Below are positions 1 to 10,515 of a DNA stretch of 64,000 nt, one piece after another; position 1 is the first letter of the stretch, and the number at the start of each line of letters is the position of its first letter. Location of the stretch: assembly GCA_021014325.1 (NCBI GenBank), contig JAJGQC010000522.1, positions 48,059-112,058 of the forward strand, given 5' to 3'. The position numbers were made by a program, and so were the translations under genes. A model generated the notes under the pieces. It made no database searches. It saw nothing but the letters and a program-made list of their open reading frames with translations, and was not told where the DNA came from. This DNA comes from Plazaster borealis. Its lineage: Eukaryota; Echinodermata; Asteroidea; Forcipulatida; Labidiasteridae.

Positions 1-317
1 TACTATTAAATCAACTTTCTTTGTTGTGTTAACTTGCATGTTATGGTAGAAGTTGCCTTTCAAGCGAAGTGATTCAAACCCGTGACTTCGCCTGTTCTTT
101 CCTCTTGTAGCATCCTCTGTTGCCATAGCTTTCTTTACATCAGATTTTTCAGCATGCTTTGCATTCAAATGCCGAGCAGCCTTAGAAAACAAGATCCCCA
201 CAAAAGAGACATGCCTAGCGCTTCTCATAATTTCGGATGTATGCTTCGTCCTGTGCTCTTTTGGTTCTGTCTGCACTCCATATTCCTATAAAGTATTAAA
301 GAAATGTTCAAAATTGT
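1..317. other. Unannotated flank
   Basis: AT-rich sequence before the first recognisable element. A 69-codon open frame on the plus strand has no recognisable motif and looks like chance. I see no gene here. Confidence 0.5.
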
Positions 318-325
318 ACTGCAAT

Positions 326-1233
326 CAGAGTTGTAGGACCCGAGTCCAGGACTCTCACTCGAGTTTGTTTCAAGTCACAATTTCGGTGACTCTGTTTTGA
401 CTCGAATCACGTCGGCAAAAGACTCTGACTTGGACTCAGACTCGACTTGTGTCTCGCGAGTCACGTATTTTCACCAACAATACCTTATTTTTTTAATATT
501 AAAAAAATTCTGATGATCCGATCGTCATGCACACAGAGGAATATTGAGTTTAGCAGACAAAAAAAGTACACTGGAGTATGGTGCTGTGAGTAATAGTGTT
601 CGTGATTATTGTGTAAATATGGCCATGTACAGCGCATGTATGTTCAATACACATAATAACACTGGGACATATTTCTGTAGGAGCATTATTGTGCATGACA
701 CCAATATTCACACTGACCGTCAGCATTAACACGATAGCCACTGCTTGATGCAGGAAAAAGGGAATTCATCTCGCTCCAGAACCAAAATTGACGGCTTTTA
801 ATTTTCTGGAGAAGAGGCAAGGTGTATTGGTAAAACAAAAACCAGAACTGATCCTAAAATAAAATTTAAACTGTATAAACTAAATGTGTTTTATTTTGCC
901 ATTTCCAATTCTTATTTTACGACATTTGACTTGCAATCAATAGTGATCCAGTCATCTAATGTGAACTGGTTTCAATCTAAACAAGTGCCTCATGGCTCAT
1001 GACTCAGACTCGGACCAAGTGACTCAGGACTCAGACTCGAACCAAGTGACTCGTGACTGGACTTGGACCAAGAAGTGACTCAGGACTCGGACTGACTCAG
1101 ACCAAGTGGACTCGGACTTGAACCAAGTGACTTGTGACTCAGACTCCCCACGGACCAAGTGACTCAGGACTCGGATTTGAACCAAGTGACTTGTGACTCA
1201 GACTCGACACAGGTGACTTGAAATACAACTCTG
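326..1233. mobile_element. Non-autonomous hAT-like element rich in GACTC motifs
   Basis: The element begins CAGAGTTGTA and ends with the exact inverse TACAACTCTG. Its flanks are ACTGCAAT (318-325) and ACTGTAAC (1234-1241), an 8-bp target duplication with two mismatches, as expected for hAT insertions. Both ends hold dense, degenerate GACTC/GAGTC repeats (about 335-470 and 985-1220), which may be subterminal transposase-binding repeats. The middle is AT-rich and non-coding. A relative forms the right end of the hAT transposon at 31.0-33.55 kb, whose terminus is also CAGTGTTGTA followed by GACTC repeats. That autonomous relic, or a sister copy, may therefore have mobilised this one. Confidence 0.75.
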
Positions 1234-1725
1234 ACTGTAACACGAATTCGTGAAAAGGATCTTACTGTAGCGGTATCTGTGCCCCGGTTGCGTTGGGGAG
1301 GAATGCCACTAAGTTCGCATTTTAACTTATTTAAGTTAAGTATTGAAGTAACTCAGACAGACGCAGGAAAATGACAAGGGTCTTTACAAAATCTGTAGGT
1401 TGTCACTGTGGATATATATATATTGGTCAACATCTTCAGACTTCCATTAGATTCAGATTCGTGAAAACTGTAACGATAAACACAATAACAGAGTACTGTA
1501 AATACATGAGGCCGCACTGTACTACAAACATGACTTTTAACATGGAAAAACCTCACTGATAATAAAGGTAAATAAAGATCACTGATCAATCAGAATGCAT
1601 CATGTATCTTAAGAGAGCATAATAAACAATTATATGAAAGGCAAAGTAACAATTAAACATACCTCCTTGAATCTTGTATTTAAGGACGAATTTACATGGC
1701 TAGTGTATGCAGCAAGATGGCTGCC

Positions 1726-1909
1726 TGTAACAATGTGCTCCTGCGCCAGTAGTTGTTATAGCGCCCTCTCGTGTTGCCTTTACCTTTGTTTATGTCGCCA
1801 TTTTGCTGTAGTAACGTTTACCTTTCGTCAATAAAAGTACCTCTGAGTTATCTATATCGGTATTCTGCTGTAAGCTACATTGTGTTGTTCCGTCCTTCTC
1901 CCTTACTGG
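1726..1909 (+). promoter_or_regulatory. Candidate 5' LTR (promoter and polyadenylation region)
   Basis: The segment starts TGTAACAATG, holds an AATAAA polyadenylation signal near 1830 and ends near a TGGTGGCAGCGG motif at about 1913, where a primer-binding site would be expected before gag. The limits are a guess because no second LTR copy remains. Its first 45 bp also resemble the inverse of the last bases of the insertion (GGGCGCTATA and TTGTTACAG), which is odd for an LTR. Confidence 0.35.
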
Positions 1910-2104
1910 CGTGGTGGCAGCGGTCTGAGACGTCCCTCGCTTCCATAAAAGTGACATAAATTGCCGTTTTTAGTTGACAATCGACACCGCTTCAACACAA
2001 CGTGGTCTTTCACATTACAGGTGAGCAGCCGTACAGTTAATATACATTTGACAGATCGTACCATATAATATATTTTGCATCCTCCCGAGGTATTTCGCTG
2101 TAAC

Positions 2105-2977
2105 ATGGCGACCACACATCGTGCACCGAAACAGAGGTGCTTGAGCAAAATTGAAACTGTAAATACATTCGAAAATTGGCGTCAAAATCTACACTACACC
2201 CTCTCCCTCGACCAGAATTTGGCCCCATTTCTGCTTGATGGTTCTCAGTGGGAGAAGAAGTCTAAAAGCTCCCCCTTCCGTGGATTCTCTGATGACACCA
2301 ATGACATCCCCCTGCCCCAACGCAAAACAGCTCAACAGAAAGTTAGCGTGCTTGAGCTCATGCTGGGTCAGATTGCAAATTATTGCCCTGTTATCTCACG
2401 AAACACCATTATAAAATCTTCTACATCAGTCTCGAACATTTGGCAAGTGATCCGCATTCATTATGGCTTCCAGTCTACTGGTGCTCACTTACTTGACTTC
2501 GCTGAAATCCGCCTCAAACCGGATGAACGCCCAGAAGACCTATACCAGCGCCTCATGGCATTTGTTGAGGACAACTTACTGCAGTGCAATGGTGGAATCT
2601 CCCACCATGGGGAAGAGTCCACTGAAGATGAGGAACTTTCACCTTCCCTTGAGAATTTTATTGTTCTTACCTGGCTCCGCCTGATACACCCTAGTCTGCC
2701 TAAGTTTGTGAAACAGAGGTACGGTACTGAATTACGCTCACGCACTTTGGCCTCCATCAAACCGGAAATTTCCCAGGCCTTGGACTCACTGCTGGATGAG
2801 GTGCATAACAGTGACGACGCTAAGGCGATGCGAGCCTTCGCAACACGCCCACCGGTAACACCTCGTGCTGCTTCACTACCATCTGCCCACAGTAGCCGGT
2901 CCCCCCCCCAACCCAAAGCCACGTCCTACTCGTTTTCAGAAGACATGCCCTCTCTGCAAGCAGGTCGGCCGCAGTGA
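2105..2977 (+). pseudogene. Retrotransposon gag-like capsid protein
   Basis: A 290-codon open frame from ATG 2105, the first protein of the element. Its opening Met-Ala-Thr-Thr-His is followed by helical capsid-like sequence: '[12 protein letters not shown]' near residue 20, '[24 protein letters not shown]' split by short loops near residue 110, and '[18 protein letters not shown]' near residue 145. A Ser/Pro-rich tail follows. The expected zinc knuckle (Cys-Pro-Leu-Cys, then His and Cys, about 2947-3005) lies in another frame. The shift probably arose in the run of C bases at about 2901-2910. Gag would package the element RNA in the cytoplasm. Identity rests on position before the protease and on general character, not on a diagnostic motif. 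Confidence 0.65.
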
Positions 2978-3896
2978 CATCCGACACTTCCTTAGTGAAT
3001 GTACTTACTTCCCGGAACATGACCGTAAGTACATCGTATGAGCCCGACAGGTTGCTGACATATTCGACGACCAACCTCCAGAAATTGAGTCAGATCATGA
3101 AGGGGATACGTGCACCTCCGTCCCAACTCCCCATGTCGAGCCCCCTGCTGCATTCCAAGTTCAGATACGTCAATCTCCCTACATGGACATGTTTTACGGC
3201 CACCATACCACCCGCGTCACCATTGATAGCGGCGCCACTGGCAATATGATACGTGCATCCACAGCCAAGCGCCTTGGTGCTGACATTACCGAGAGCTCCC
3301 AATCTGCTCACCAGGCTGATGGATCCTCACCCCTGACCATTGCTGGTGAAACACGACTCACACTCACTCGGGACAACCATACCTTCCTGTTTGAGGGCCT
3401 GGTTGTTGATGATCTGGATGTTGACATCCTTGGCGGCACCCCATTCATGGCAGAAAATGACATTGCAATCCATCCCGCCAAGCGCCTTATTTCCCTCAAT
3501 GATGGATCCACCATTACTTATGGCTCACCTAAGGAGCCCTCGTCCCGCAATGCCATCCGACATGCACATGTACTCCGTGCGCCCTCTGCTTCTACAACGG
3601 TTTGGCCAGGAGACTTCATTGAACCGACATTACCCACAGACATGTCAAGTCTGGATGACACTTTCGCCCTCGAGCCCCGCACCGACACAACTACAGCCGA
3701 ACACATCCAATCATCGGTTTGGCCTCCACCCGACATCATTACCAGTGTGGCTGGCAGGATTCGCATCCGCCGAGCCTCGTGTTCTCAAGCGCAACGAGCA
3801 CTTTTGTCAGGTTCGCCCTGTCTTCACCCCTCCTCAGTCATCCGATGTGCCACAACAAAGTGTGCCCACTCGTGTCACTCCCAAGACTCGCCATAA
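2946..3896 (+). pseudogene. Retroelement zinc knuckle and aspartic protease
   Basis: In this frame a zinc-binding pattern (CPLC, then H-x4-C) is followed by a nonsense codon near 3038 and then a retropepsin-like domain. The catalytic signature is 'VTIDSGATGNMI' at about 3216-3250, with the later '[10 protein letters not shown]' at about 3420-3448 matching the conserved hydrophobic-Gly segment of retroviral-type proteases. The enzyme would cleave Gag-Pol inside the particle. The catalytic Asp-Ser-Gly is intact, but the upstream stop and a frameshift near 3765 separate the domain from both gag and RT. Confidence 0.8.
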
Positions 3897-4760
3897 CACC
3901 ACTCAACTTCATTCGCACTCCATCAGCTTGGATCCTGAACACAATCTGCCCAAGGACACCCGAGCACTGTTCTCGTCTCTCATGGTCGAATTCGATGAAG
4001 TGTTCGATCCCGATTACAAAGGGTACAATGGTGCCTCTGGCCCCTTCCAAGCTGTTGTCAACATGGGTCCCGTGCAACCTCCTCAGCGCAAAGGCCGCCT
4101 CCCGCAGTATGCTCGAGATAAATTGTTGGAACTCCAACAGAAGTTCGATGAACTGGAACAAAATGGTGTCTTTGCTCACCCCGAGGACATCGGCATCACT
4201 GTGGAACACCTCAGCCCTTCCTTTCTCGTCAAGAAGTCCAATGGTGGCTTTCGATTAGTGACCGCCTTTGCTGACGTTGGTCGCTATAGTAAACCACAGC
4301 CATCACTCATGCCAGACGTCAATTCCACCTTACGCCTGATTGCACAGTGGAAACATATCATCGCCACAGAGCTTACCAATGCCTTCTATCAGATCCCTCT
4401 GTCCACTGCCTCCATGAAATATTGTGGAGTTGCTACTCCCTTTCGCGGCATCCGCGTCTACACCAGATAAGCCATGGGCATGCCAGGCTCCGAGACCGCT
4501 CTTGAAGAACTCATGTGTCGCATACTCGGTGAACTCCTCAAGGAAGGCGTTGTCGCCAAAATTGCTGTTGACCTTTACTGTGGCGGAAACACACTCGAAA
4601 GTCTTCTCGCTAACTGGAGGCGTGTTCTTCATGCCCTCTATACTAACAGCCTGCGATTGTCTGCTAAGAAGACAGTGATCTGTCCAACCACCACCACTAT
4701 CCTAGGATGGATCTGGTCATCTGGCACCCTTCATGCCAGCCCTCACCGTCGTGCGACCCT
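3766..4760 (+). pseudogene. Ty3/Gypsy-type reverse transcriptase
   Basis: RT fingers and palm can be followed: '[15 protein letters not shown]' near 4150, '[19 protein letters not shown]' near 4215, '[14 protein letters not shown]' near 4365 (the first catalytic Asp position is occupied by Glu or lies nearby), and 'LTADKPWACQ'-like sequence lost to a shift. An in-frame TAA at 4468 interrupts the palm. The active-site loop reads Ala-Val-Asp-Leu-Tyr-Cys-Gly-Gly (about 4563-4584). A functional RT needs two adjacent Asp residues, so the Val is a damaging substitution. The following '[19 protein letters not shown]' matches the RT segment after the active site. It would have copied element RNA to DNA; this copy is dead. 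Confidence 0.85.
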
Positions 4761-5250
4761 GTCAACATGTGCAATCCCAGAGAGAGTATCCGGACTGCGC
4801 CTACAAAGTACTTGCGCGGGTACTCCCAAACTGTGCCTCAGTCCTTTCCCCATTAGACACCATGTTGCAGGACGCCAATCTAGCGATTCTATTGTGTGGT
4901 CTGACGGATCCCGTTCTGCTTTCACAAACGCACAGTCAGCTTTGTCGACGAATCGCACAATCACGCTCCCTCGCCCCGCAGACCAGTTATGGATCGTTAC
5001 CGACGGTGCCGTCAAGAACCATGGCATCGGTGCCACCCTATACGTTACCCGCCAAAACAAGCTATTCTTGGCTGGTTTCTTCAGCGCAAAGCTACGAGGC
5101 CGCCAACCAACATGGTTGCCCTGTGAAGTTGAGGCCCTTTCCATTGCTGCATCAACCAAGCACTTCAGCCCCTATCTCATTCAATCGACTCGCAATGCAT
5201 CCATCCTCACCGACAGCAAACCTTGTGTGCAGGCTTACGAAAGTTGTGCC
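4761..5250 (+). pseudogene. RT connection and RNase H domain
   Basis: After a frameshift near 4765, '[11 protein letters not shown]' and 'SPLDTML' represent the RT thumb. A return to the earlier frame gives an RNase H-like domain: '[19 protein letters not shown]' (about 4986-5042, catalytic Asp), '[11 protein letters not shown]' (about 5117-5148, catalytic Glu) and '[10 protein letters not shown]' (about 5200-5230, catalytic Asp). The D-E-D spacing fits Gypsy RNase H, which removes the RNA strand of the hybrid. Another shift near 5225 separates it from the integrase linker. Confidence 0.8.
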
Positions 5251-6982
5251 GTGGCGAGTTTTCGCCAAGTCCTCGCCTCCACATTCCTCTCTACTGTCAG
5301 CCGCTACCACGCAACCGCAAGGCCACCTCGCTGGCTCTGCCAACATCCCGCCTGACTTTGCTAGCCGAATGCCCCAGCCTGCCTGAATCCCCTTGTCAGA
5401 TTTGCTCATTCGTTCAGCGGACTGAGGATTCTGTCGTCCAGCGCGTATCAGCACAGGATATTCTCACAGGCAAAATAAAATTGCCTTTCACAAGCCGAGC
5501 TGCTTGGTCCGCACTCCAGTCTGAGTGTCCAGATTTACGCCGCACTCGAACACACCTTGTTCAGGGACACGTCCCTCCAAGAAGGTCACCAATGCCAAAG
5601 ATGTCAAGCGATATCTTCAAGTTGCATCCCTGGCTAAGGATAGCATGATTGTTGTCCGCCGTGATGTGCCACTCGCCCCGCCGCGAGTGCATTGTCGCTC
5701 CTGTCAGATTTTGGATGGACTACTCACTGCACAACACATTCAGCTCGATCACCCTTCAAGCCACCAGCTCAAGTCTATCGCTCACTGCTACTTTTTCGCT
5801 CTTGACATGGACAAGTCTATTGACAAAATCACAGCTGGTTGTCAACAGTGCACCTCACTTCGCACAGTCCCATCCACAATCCAGCTCCAGTCTTCTTCAG
5901 ACCCCCCAGATGCACTCGGGTTCTCCTTCGCTGCAGACGTAATCAAACGTAATCGGCAGCTCATTCTTGTACTGCGAGAAACCGCCACATCTTACACTAC
6001 GACATGCCTCATCGAAGACGAGCGCCGCAACACCCTACGGGACGCATTGATCTGTCTCTGCATAGGCCTTAGGCCGCTGGATGGCCCAATGGCGGTCGTT
6101 CGAACTGACCCTGCACCTGGCTTCAAATCGCTCGTTGATGACGAACTCCTACGACGTCACAGGCTGTCTATAGAACTTGGGCGGGTGAAAAACCCCAACA
6201 AAAATCCTGTGGCAGAAAAGGTTGTCCGCGAACTAATCGATGAACTACTCCGCCAAGACCCCATGGGTGGTACCATCTCTCCTGTGACCCTCTCCGTTGC
6301 TACCTCTTGCCTCAATTCTTGCATCTGTTCCCGTGGACTCTCAGCCCGTGAAATGTGGTACCAGCGTGACTAGTTTACTAACAGCCAAATTCCCTTCATG
6401 GACCAACACCTTATTTTGGAACAGCAACGTCTACGCACAACAAATCACCCTTATAGTGTACATACTAAGGCCCCTGGCAAGATGGCCCCTCTCGAAACTG
6501 TCGTCGAGATTGGCGACCTTGTGTATCTCCACGTTGACCGCAACAAGACACGCAGCCGCTATCACTACCTAGTCGTCTCCATCAAAGGCGTTTGGTCCAA
6601 TGTCCGTAAGTTCATCGGCAATCAACTCAGGAGTACGTCTTATTGCGTCAAACGCTCAGAGTGCTATAAGATTCCCTCCTGTACCCACATTGTTTCCCCC
6701 CAGTCCTGCAGCCCAACCTCTGAGGATGACGGTGAGGACAATGACCCCGTTTTGGCACCCACACCTCCTGATCCTCCGGACATACCCACCAAGCTCTCAA
6801 CACCCGCGACCTCTGCACCTGCGGCGCCCATGTCTGTGCCTTATCCATCTTCATTTGGTACTACGACTCAAGCTTCCAGTTTGGTACCTGACGCCCTTCT
6901 TGCACCGCCCCCACATGTTGTTTCACAGGACCTACTCTCCCATGGACTGCGATGCACTTCGCCCCTTACTGGCGCTGGGTGA
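5223..6982 (+). pseudogene. Retroelement integrase with Pro-rich C-terminal tail
   Basis: The N-terminal HHCC zinc-binding module is visible: 'IQLDHPSSHQLKSIAHCYF' (about 5738-5795) and a Cys-x2-Cys pair in 'AGCQQC' (about 5835). The catalytic core gives Asp in 'FAADVIKR' (about 5932), Asp in 'VRTDPAPGF' (about 6100) and Glu in 'NPVAEKVVRE' (about 6205), a D-D-E set. A single TAG at 6371 interrupts the frame. Beyond it, 'IGDLVYLHVDRNKTRSRYHYLVVS' (about 6510-6580) is an integrase C-terminal beta-barrel-like segment, then a long Pro/Ser/Asp-rich tail to the stop at 6982. The protein would insert the cDNA into the genome. The 5525-6982 frame is the best preserved part of the element. Confidence 0.85.
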
Positions 6983-7028
6983 TGAGTAAACATCAGTGAC
7001 CAACAGAGGGCGCTATACAATGTAATTG

Positions 7029-7670
7029 TTACAGATAATGAAACATTTTTCAGTCAGTTGCCGAGTCATACTGTACACGTTATTAAAGATATATGTACCT
7101 TCCAGTATGTCACTACCAGGGCTGGCATCACATTGCTCTTCGTCATCATCTGTTTCTGGGACATAGTCATCATCACTATTGTTTTCATCCTCTTTTTTAG
7201 GAGGGCTGTGAACTAAACCAGTGACGATTCCCTGAAAGAAAGGCATTGGCCAGAAAAAATTGCATATAACATTTTAAGAATACTTTGAAATAATTGCACG
7301 AATGTATTGATCATCACAAAGTGGACAAGTTTAAGAACTTTTGGATTGACTCTCTAAGAGAAAAGGTTTTAAATGAGCTTTTTATCAGACTTTTATGATC
7401 AATTGCTTTTGTATTAAGATTGTTTCTTAGTCTGACCTTTAGTATCAGTTGACTTTTATTCAGAAGACTACATATCACAAATAACTAGTGCACTGTTCAC
7501 TTGTTTTGCTCTCTACCTCTATTTAGAATAAACATACCCTACTAGTCTTGGTAAGTATTCAAACTTTATGTTAATGTGTGCAATGTTTTTTCTTTCACAT
7601 GTTAGTCTATAAATTGTTCAAATACATGCAAAGCCTTGCACGATCTAAAATATCAAGTAATGACATCTTA
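7029..7670. repeat. Tandem duplication, copy 1 (right part)
   Basis: This segment is nearly identical to 8090-8720, including the exon-like block, the intron sequence after it and the anonymous sequence beyond. The left end of the same copy (about 1203-1265) is separated from it by the 5.76-kb retroelement insertion. Homology stops near 7670. Confidence 0.85.
7099..7231 (-). CDS. Acidic exon, copy 1, of a KMT5A-like gene (partial)
   Basis: Read on the minus strand, a pyrimidine-rich acceptor ending CAG at 7232-7234 is followed by 133 open bases and a GTAC donor at 7098-7095. The encoded segment runs Gly-Ile-Val-Thr-Gly-Leu-Val-His-Ser-Pro-Pro and then 'DDDYVPETDDDEEQCD'. It enters at phase 0 and leaves at phase 1, so it cannot splice in frame to its twin exon. 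If expressed, the two must be alternatives, or one is dead. Comparable acidic tails follow SET domains in some KMT5A-like proteins (recollection, not a search). The retroelement insertion ends 70 bp downstream in transcript direction. Confidence 0.5.
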
Positions 7671-8032
7671 AATATTTTGGGTTTTTCACAATTTGATTTC
7701 TTACTCAGGGAAGGAAATTGAATATTAAGTAAAATACAAAGTTGAATTAATATTTCAAAAATACTCACGTTAATAGGCTGCAATTTAGATGCATGCTCAT
7801 CACATCCTATTGGATTAAATAATGAAATTTGATGAAATGAAGTATTTTTCCACTACCTGTTCAATATTCTCTGAAATAGTTTGGGTTTACATTAAAACAA
7901 CAGGAGTCAGCAGTTTTCTTTCCAGGCATAGGCTCAATAATTGACAAGAAATGATGACTTGTAATTGAAATGACACTTATTGCAAAATTTTACAATTTCC
8001 TGATTCAAGAAAGTCATAAATTTTGCTTTTAG
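7671..8032. other. Unannotated spacer between duplicate copies
   Basis: AT-rich single-copy sequence between the two duplicated blocks. No gene or repeat signature is visible. Confidence 0.5.
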
Positions 8033-8720
8033 GACACAGGTGACTCGACTACAACTCTGACTGTAATGCGAATGTGAAAAGGATCTTACAGATAATGAAA
8101 CATTTTTCAGTCAGTTGCTGAATCATACTGTACACGTTATTAAAGATATAAGTACCTTCCATTATGTCACTGCCAGGGCTGGCATCACATTGCTCTTCGT
8201 CATCATCTGTTTCTGGGACATAGTCATCATCACTACTGTTTTCATCCTCTTTTTCAGGAGGGCTGTGAACTAAACCAGTGATGATTCCCTGAAAGAAATG
8301 CATTGGCCAGAAAAAAATTGCATATAACATTTTAAGATTACTTTGAAATAATTGCACGGATGTATTGATCATCACAAAGTGGACAAGTTTTAGAACTTTT
8401 GGATTAACTCTCTAAGAGAAAAGGTTTTAAATGAGCTTTTTATCAGACTTTTATGATCAATTGCTTTTGTATTAACATTGTTTATTAATATGTCTGACCT
8501 TATAGTATCAGTTGACTTTTATTCAGAAGACTACATAACACAAATAAATAGTGCACTGTTCACTTGTTTTGCTCTCTACCTCTACTTAGAATAAATATAC
8601 CTTACTAGTCTTGGTAAGTATTCAAACTTTATGTTAATGTGTGCAATGTTTTTTCTTTCACATGTTTAGTCTATAAATTGTTCAAATACATGCAAAGCCT
8701 TGCACAATCTAAAATATCAA
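8033..8720. repeat. Tandem duplication, copy 2 (uninterrupted)
   Basis: The block starts inside the right end of a GACTC hAT-like element (TACAACTCTG at about 8054-8063), crosses the point where the Gypsy element entered copy 1, and runs on to about 8720. It preserves the empty target site (GGATCTTACAGATAATG) for the 1266-7028 insertion. The order of events is therefore: hAT-like insertion, duplication, retroelement insertion. Confidence 0.85.
8156..8288 (-). CDS. Acidic exon, copy 2, of a KMT5A-like gene (partial)
   Basis: Same structure as the exon at 7099-7231: a TTTCTTTCAG acceptor at 8289-8298, 133 coding bases and a GTACTT donor from 8155. The product differs by a few residues (for example Ile for Val at position 3 and Ser-Ser for Asn-Ser in the acidic stretch). 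Frame and both splice sites are kept and the differences are conservative, which suggests at least one copy was under selection after duplication. The flanking introns are equally similar, however, so this is weak evidence. Confidence 0.5.
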
Positions 8721-8865
8721 GTAAGAGAGGGGGAAAAATGAAAGGTTGCTCTCTAATCATCTAATTTTATGATTAGGTTTTCATTGATTCGCAGCATCAA
8801 AAGTCTGACGGGTAGTGATTAAGTTTCAGCTAGCAAATTTAAATTCTACATCAGCCAATGCTCAC

Positions 8866-8934
8866 CTCACTTGCTTTCCTTTCCACTTGTGATTCTTCAG
8901 ATCCTTTACGTGGCTTTGACTTGCTGGGTTCTTT
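8866..8934 (-). CDS. Small Lys/Glu/Ser-rich exon, upstream of the acidic exons
   Basis: On the minus strand an ATCCTTTCAG acceptor (8935-8944) precedes 69 open bases and a GTGAGC donor (8865-8860). The 23 codons read Lys-Glu-Pro-Ser-Lys-Ser-Lys-Pro-Arg-Lys and continue Gly-Ser-Glu-Glu-Ser-Gln-Val-Glu-Arg-Lys. It starts and ends at phase 0, so it joins in frame to either acidic exon. Too short to identify alone; its case rests on phase compatibility and strong splice sites. Confidence 0.4.
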
Positions 8935-9057
8935 CTGAAAGGATAGTCAATAAATCATTGAATCCTGCCCAATCAGAAGAACTGTTATGTGAAACTTTAT
9001 GTGACTAATTGATAATGTTAGACTGATTGAGAATGCTTTAAAACCAGAATAACAATA

Positions 9058-9090
9058 TTGATATAATAATAATAATAATAATAATAAGAT
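9058..9090 (-). repeat. ATT microsatellite tail of the LINE
   Basis: About eight ATT (minus strand) repeats follow the LINE 3' end TGTGCGCATTACAAATC. L2/CR1-type LINEs typically end in short tandem repeats instead of poly(A). Confidence 0.75.
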
Positions 9091-10515
9091 TTGTAATGCG
9101 CACATATCCACCCTGCTGGGTGTTCAAGGCGCAGTAAAAACCAAAAACAAAACAAAACAAAACAAAGACAAAACAGACACCACAAAATTAGTCCTTGAAA
9201 ACCTGTGACATAACATGAGTTTTGAGAAGAGATTTGAATTTTGTGGTACAAAGACAAGATCTAAGATTAAGCGGTAGAGAGTTCCAGATGTGTGGCGCAG
9301 CTGAAGAAAAAGACCTATCACCCCATGAGTGTCGAGACTTGGGTTCAATGAGGAGAAGCATGGAACTTGATCGAAGATTCCTTGATGGAGTGTAAACTTG
9401 AAGTAGTTCAGAAATATAGCGGGAGCCTTGCCATTAAGTGCTTTGTGGACAATGAGCATCAGCTTGAAGATGATTCGTTGAGAGATAGGGAGCCAATGTA
9501 GTTGTTTCAGAATGGGGGTGATAGAACAGGATTTTCTAGACAGTGTCACAATGCGGGCAGCGGTATTTTGGAGGCGTTGAAGACGGGAAATCTGGTTGTT
9601 AGGAAGACTGTAGAGAAGAGCATTGCCGTCGTCAAGACGAGAAGTAACAAATGCATGAATGACCTTTTCAGTGGCACTTTTGTCCAAGTACTTGCGAATC
9701 TTACCAATATTCCTGATGTGATATGATGACAGACGAACGATGTTGTTGATGTGTGGTTGAAGTGTCATCGATGAATCAAAAATAACCCCTAAGTTCCGAG
9801 CTTGCAGCGAGGGAGCTATCCGAGCATCACCGATGGAAATGTATGGCACTGAAACCTTTGTTAACTGTTGATGTGACCCAAATAGAAGGAACTCTGTCTT
9901 ATCATCATTTAACTTCAGGAAGTTTTGTTGTGTCCAACGTCGAATCTCTTGGATGCATTTCTCAAGTCTTGCAATAGATGCATTGGCGTTTTCTTGAGAA
10001 GATTTAAACGTGATGTATAGCTGAGTGTCGTCTGCGTACACATGGTAATTCAGATTAAATTTCAGGATGATGTCACGAATCGGTAAAGTGTACAGCGTAA
10101 ACCACTGCGGGCCCAGTACCGACTCCCTGTGGCACAGAGTAGTTCAAAACAACAGGGTCTGATATTGCGGTGCCAATACATACATGCTGAGTTCTATTGT
10201 AGAGATACGATTTGCACCATGCTAGGGCTGTGTCCTCTATGCCAAGGTGATTCTGAGCCGAGAGAGAAGGATGTTGTGATCAACAGTGTCAAAGGCAGCA
10301 CTCAAGTCTAGCAGGACTAGTGCTGTTAGGTTACCATTTTCCATTGCAGAAAGAATATCGTTGCTCACACAGACTAGTGCAGCTTCTGTCCCATGGAAAG
10401 GCTTGTATGCTGACTGGAACACGTCGGACAGGTTGAAATTATGAATGTGATCAGAAATGCGTGATGAAACTACTCGTTCGATATTTACTTTGTTGCAGAC
10501 TAAACAATAAAGTCC
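9064..10515 (-). pseudogene. 5'-truncated L2/CR1-type LINE reverse transcriptase
   Basis: The minus strand encodes the C-terminal RT half. 'LDLSAAFDTVDHNILLSRL' (about 10250-10306) carries the first catalytic Asp, a shifted 'SVPQG' segment lies near 10125, and 'HVYADDTQLYIT' (about 10012-10045) is the intact catalytic loop. 'LNDDKTEFLLFGS' and 'LGVIFDSSMTLQPHI' are standard downstream LINE blocks, and the tail matches the conserved C-terminus of L2/CR1 ORF2. A frameshift between 10041 and 10237 kills the frame. The copy starts abruptly near 10515, as expected from incomplete target-primed reverse transcription. Its 3' tail (GTGCGCA after CACCCAGCAGGGTGGA) resembles the tail of the SINE at 26.2 kb. 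Confidence 0.9.

Larger units (their letters stand above)
1266..7028 (+). mobile_element. Ty3/Gypsy-like LTR retrotransposon insertion, decayed
   Basis: The inserted segment is bracketed by TTAC at 1262-1265 and 7029-7032. The uninterrupted target can be read in the second copy of the duplicated flank near 8085-8095, so the insertion limits are fairly secure. Inside are gag, CCHC-like zinc finger, aspartic protease, reverse transcriptase, RNase H and integrase in Gypsy order on the plus strand. The frame is broken at least five times by shifts and nonsense codons, so it cannot make a full polyprotein. A candidate 5' LTR lies near 1726-1909; no matching 3' LTR is recognisable before 7028. The first 460 bp do not resemble LTR or coding sequence and could be a second insertion. 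Confidence 0.75.

Noticed and set aside
2485..2922. 145-codon minus-strand frame opposite gag
   Set aside because: Antisense shadow of the retroelement gag frame.
6961..6975. CCCTTACTGGCG shared between 1901 and 6964 as proof of a 3' LTR
   Set aside because: Only 12 bp match, and at 6964 it lies within the pol reading frame; probably coincidence.
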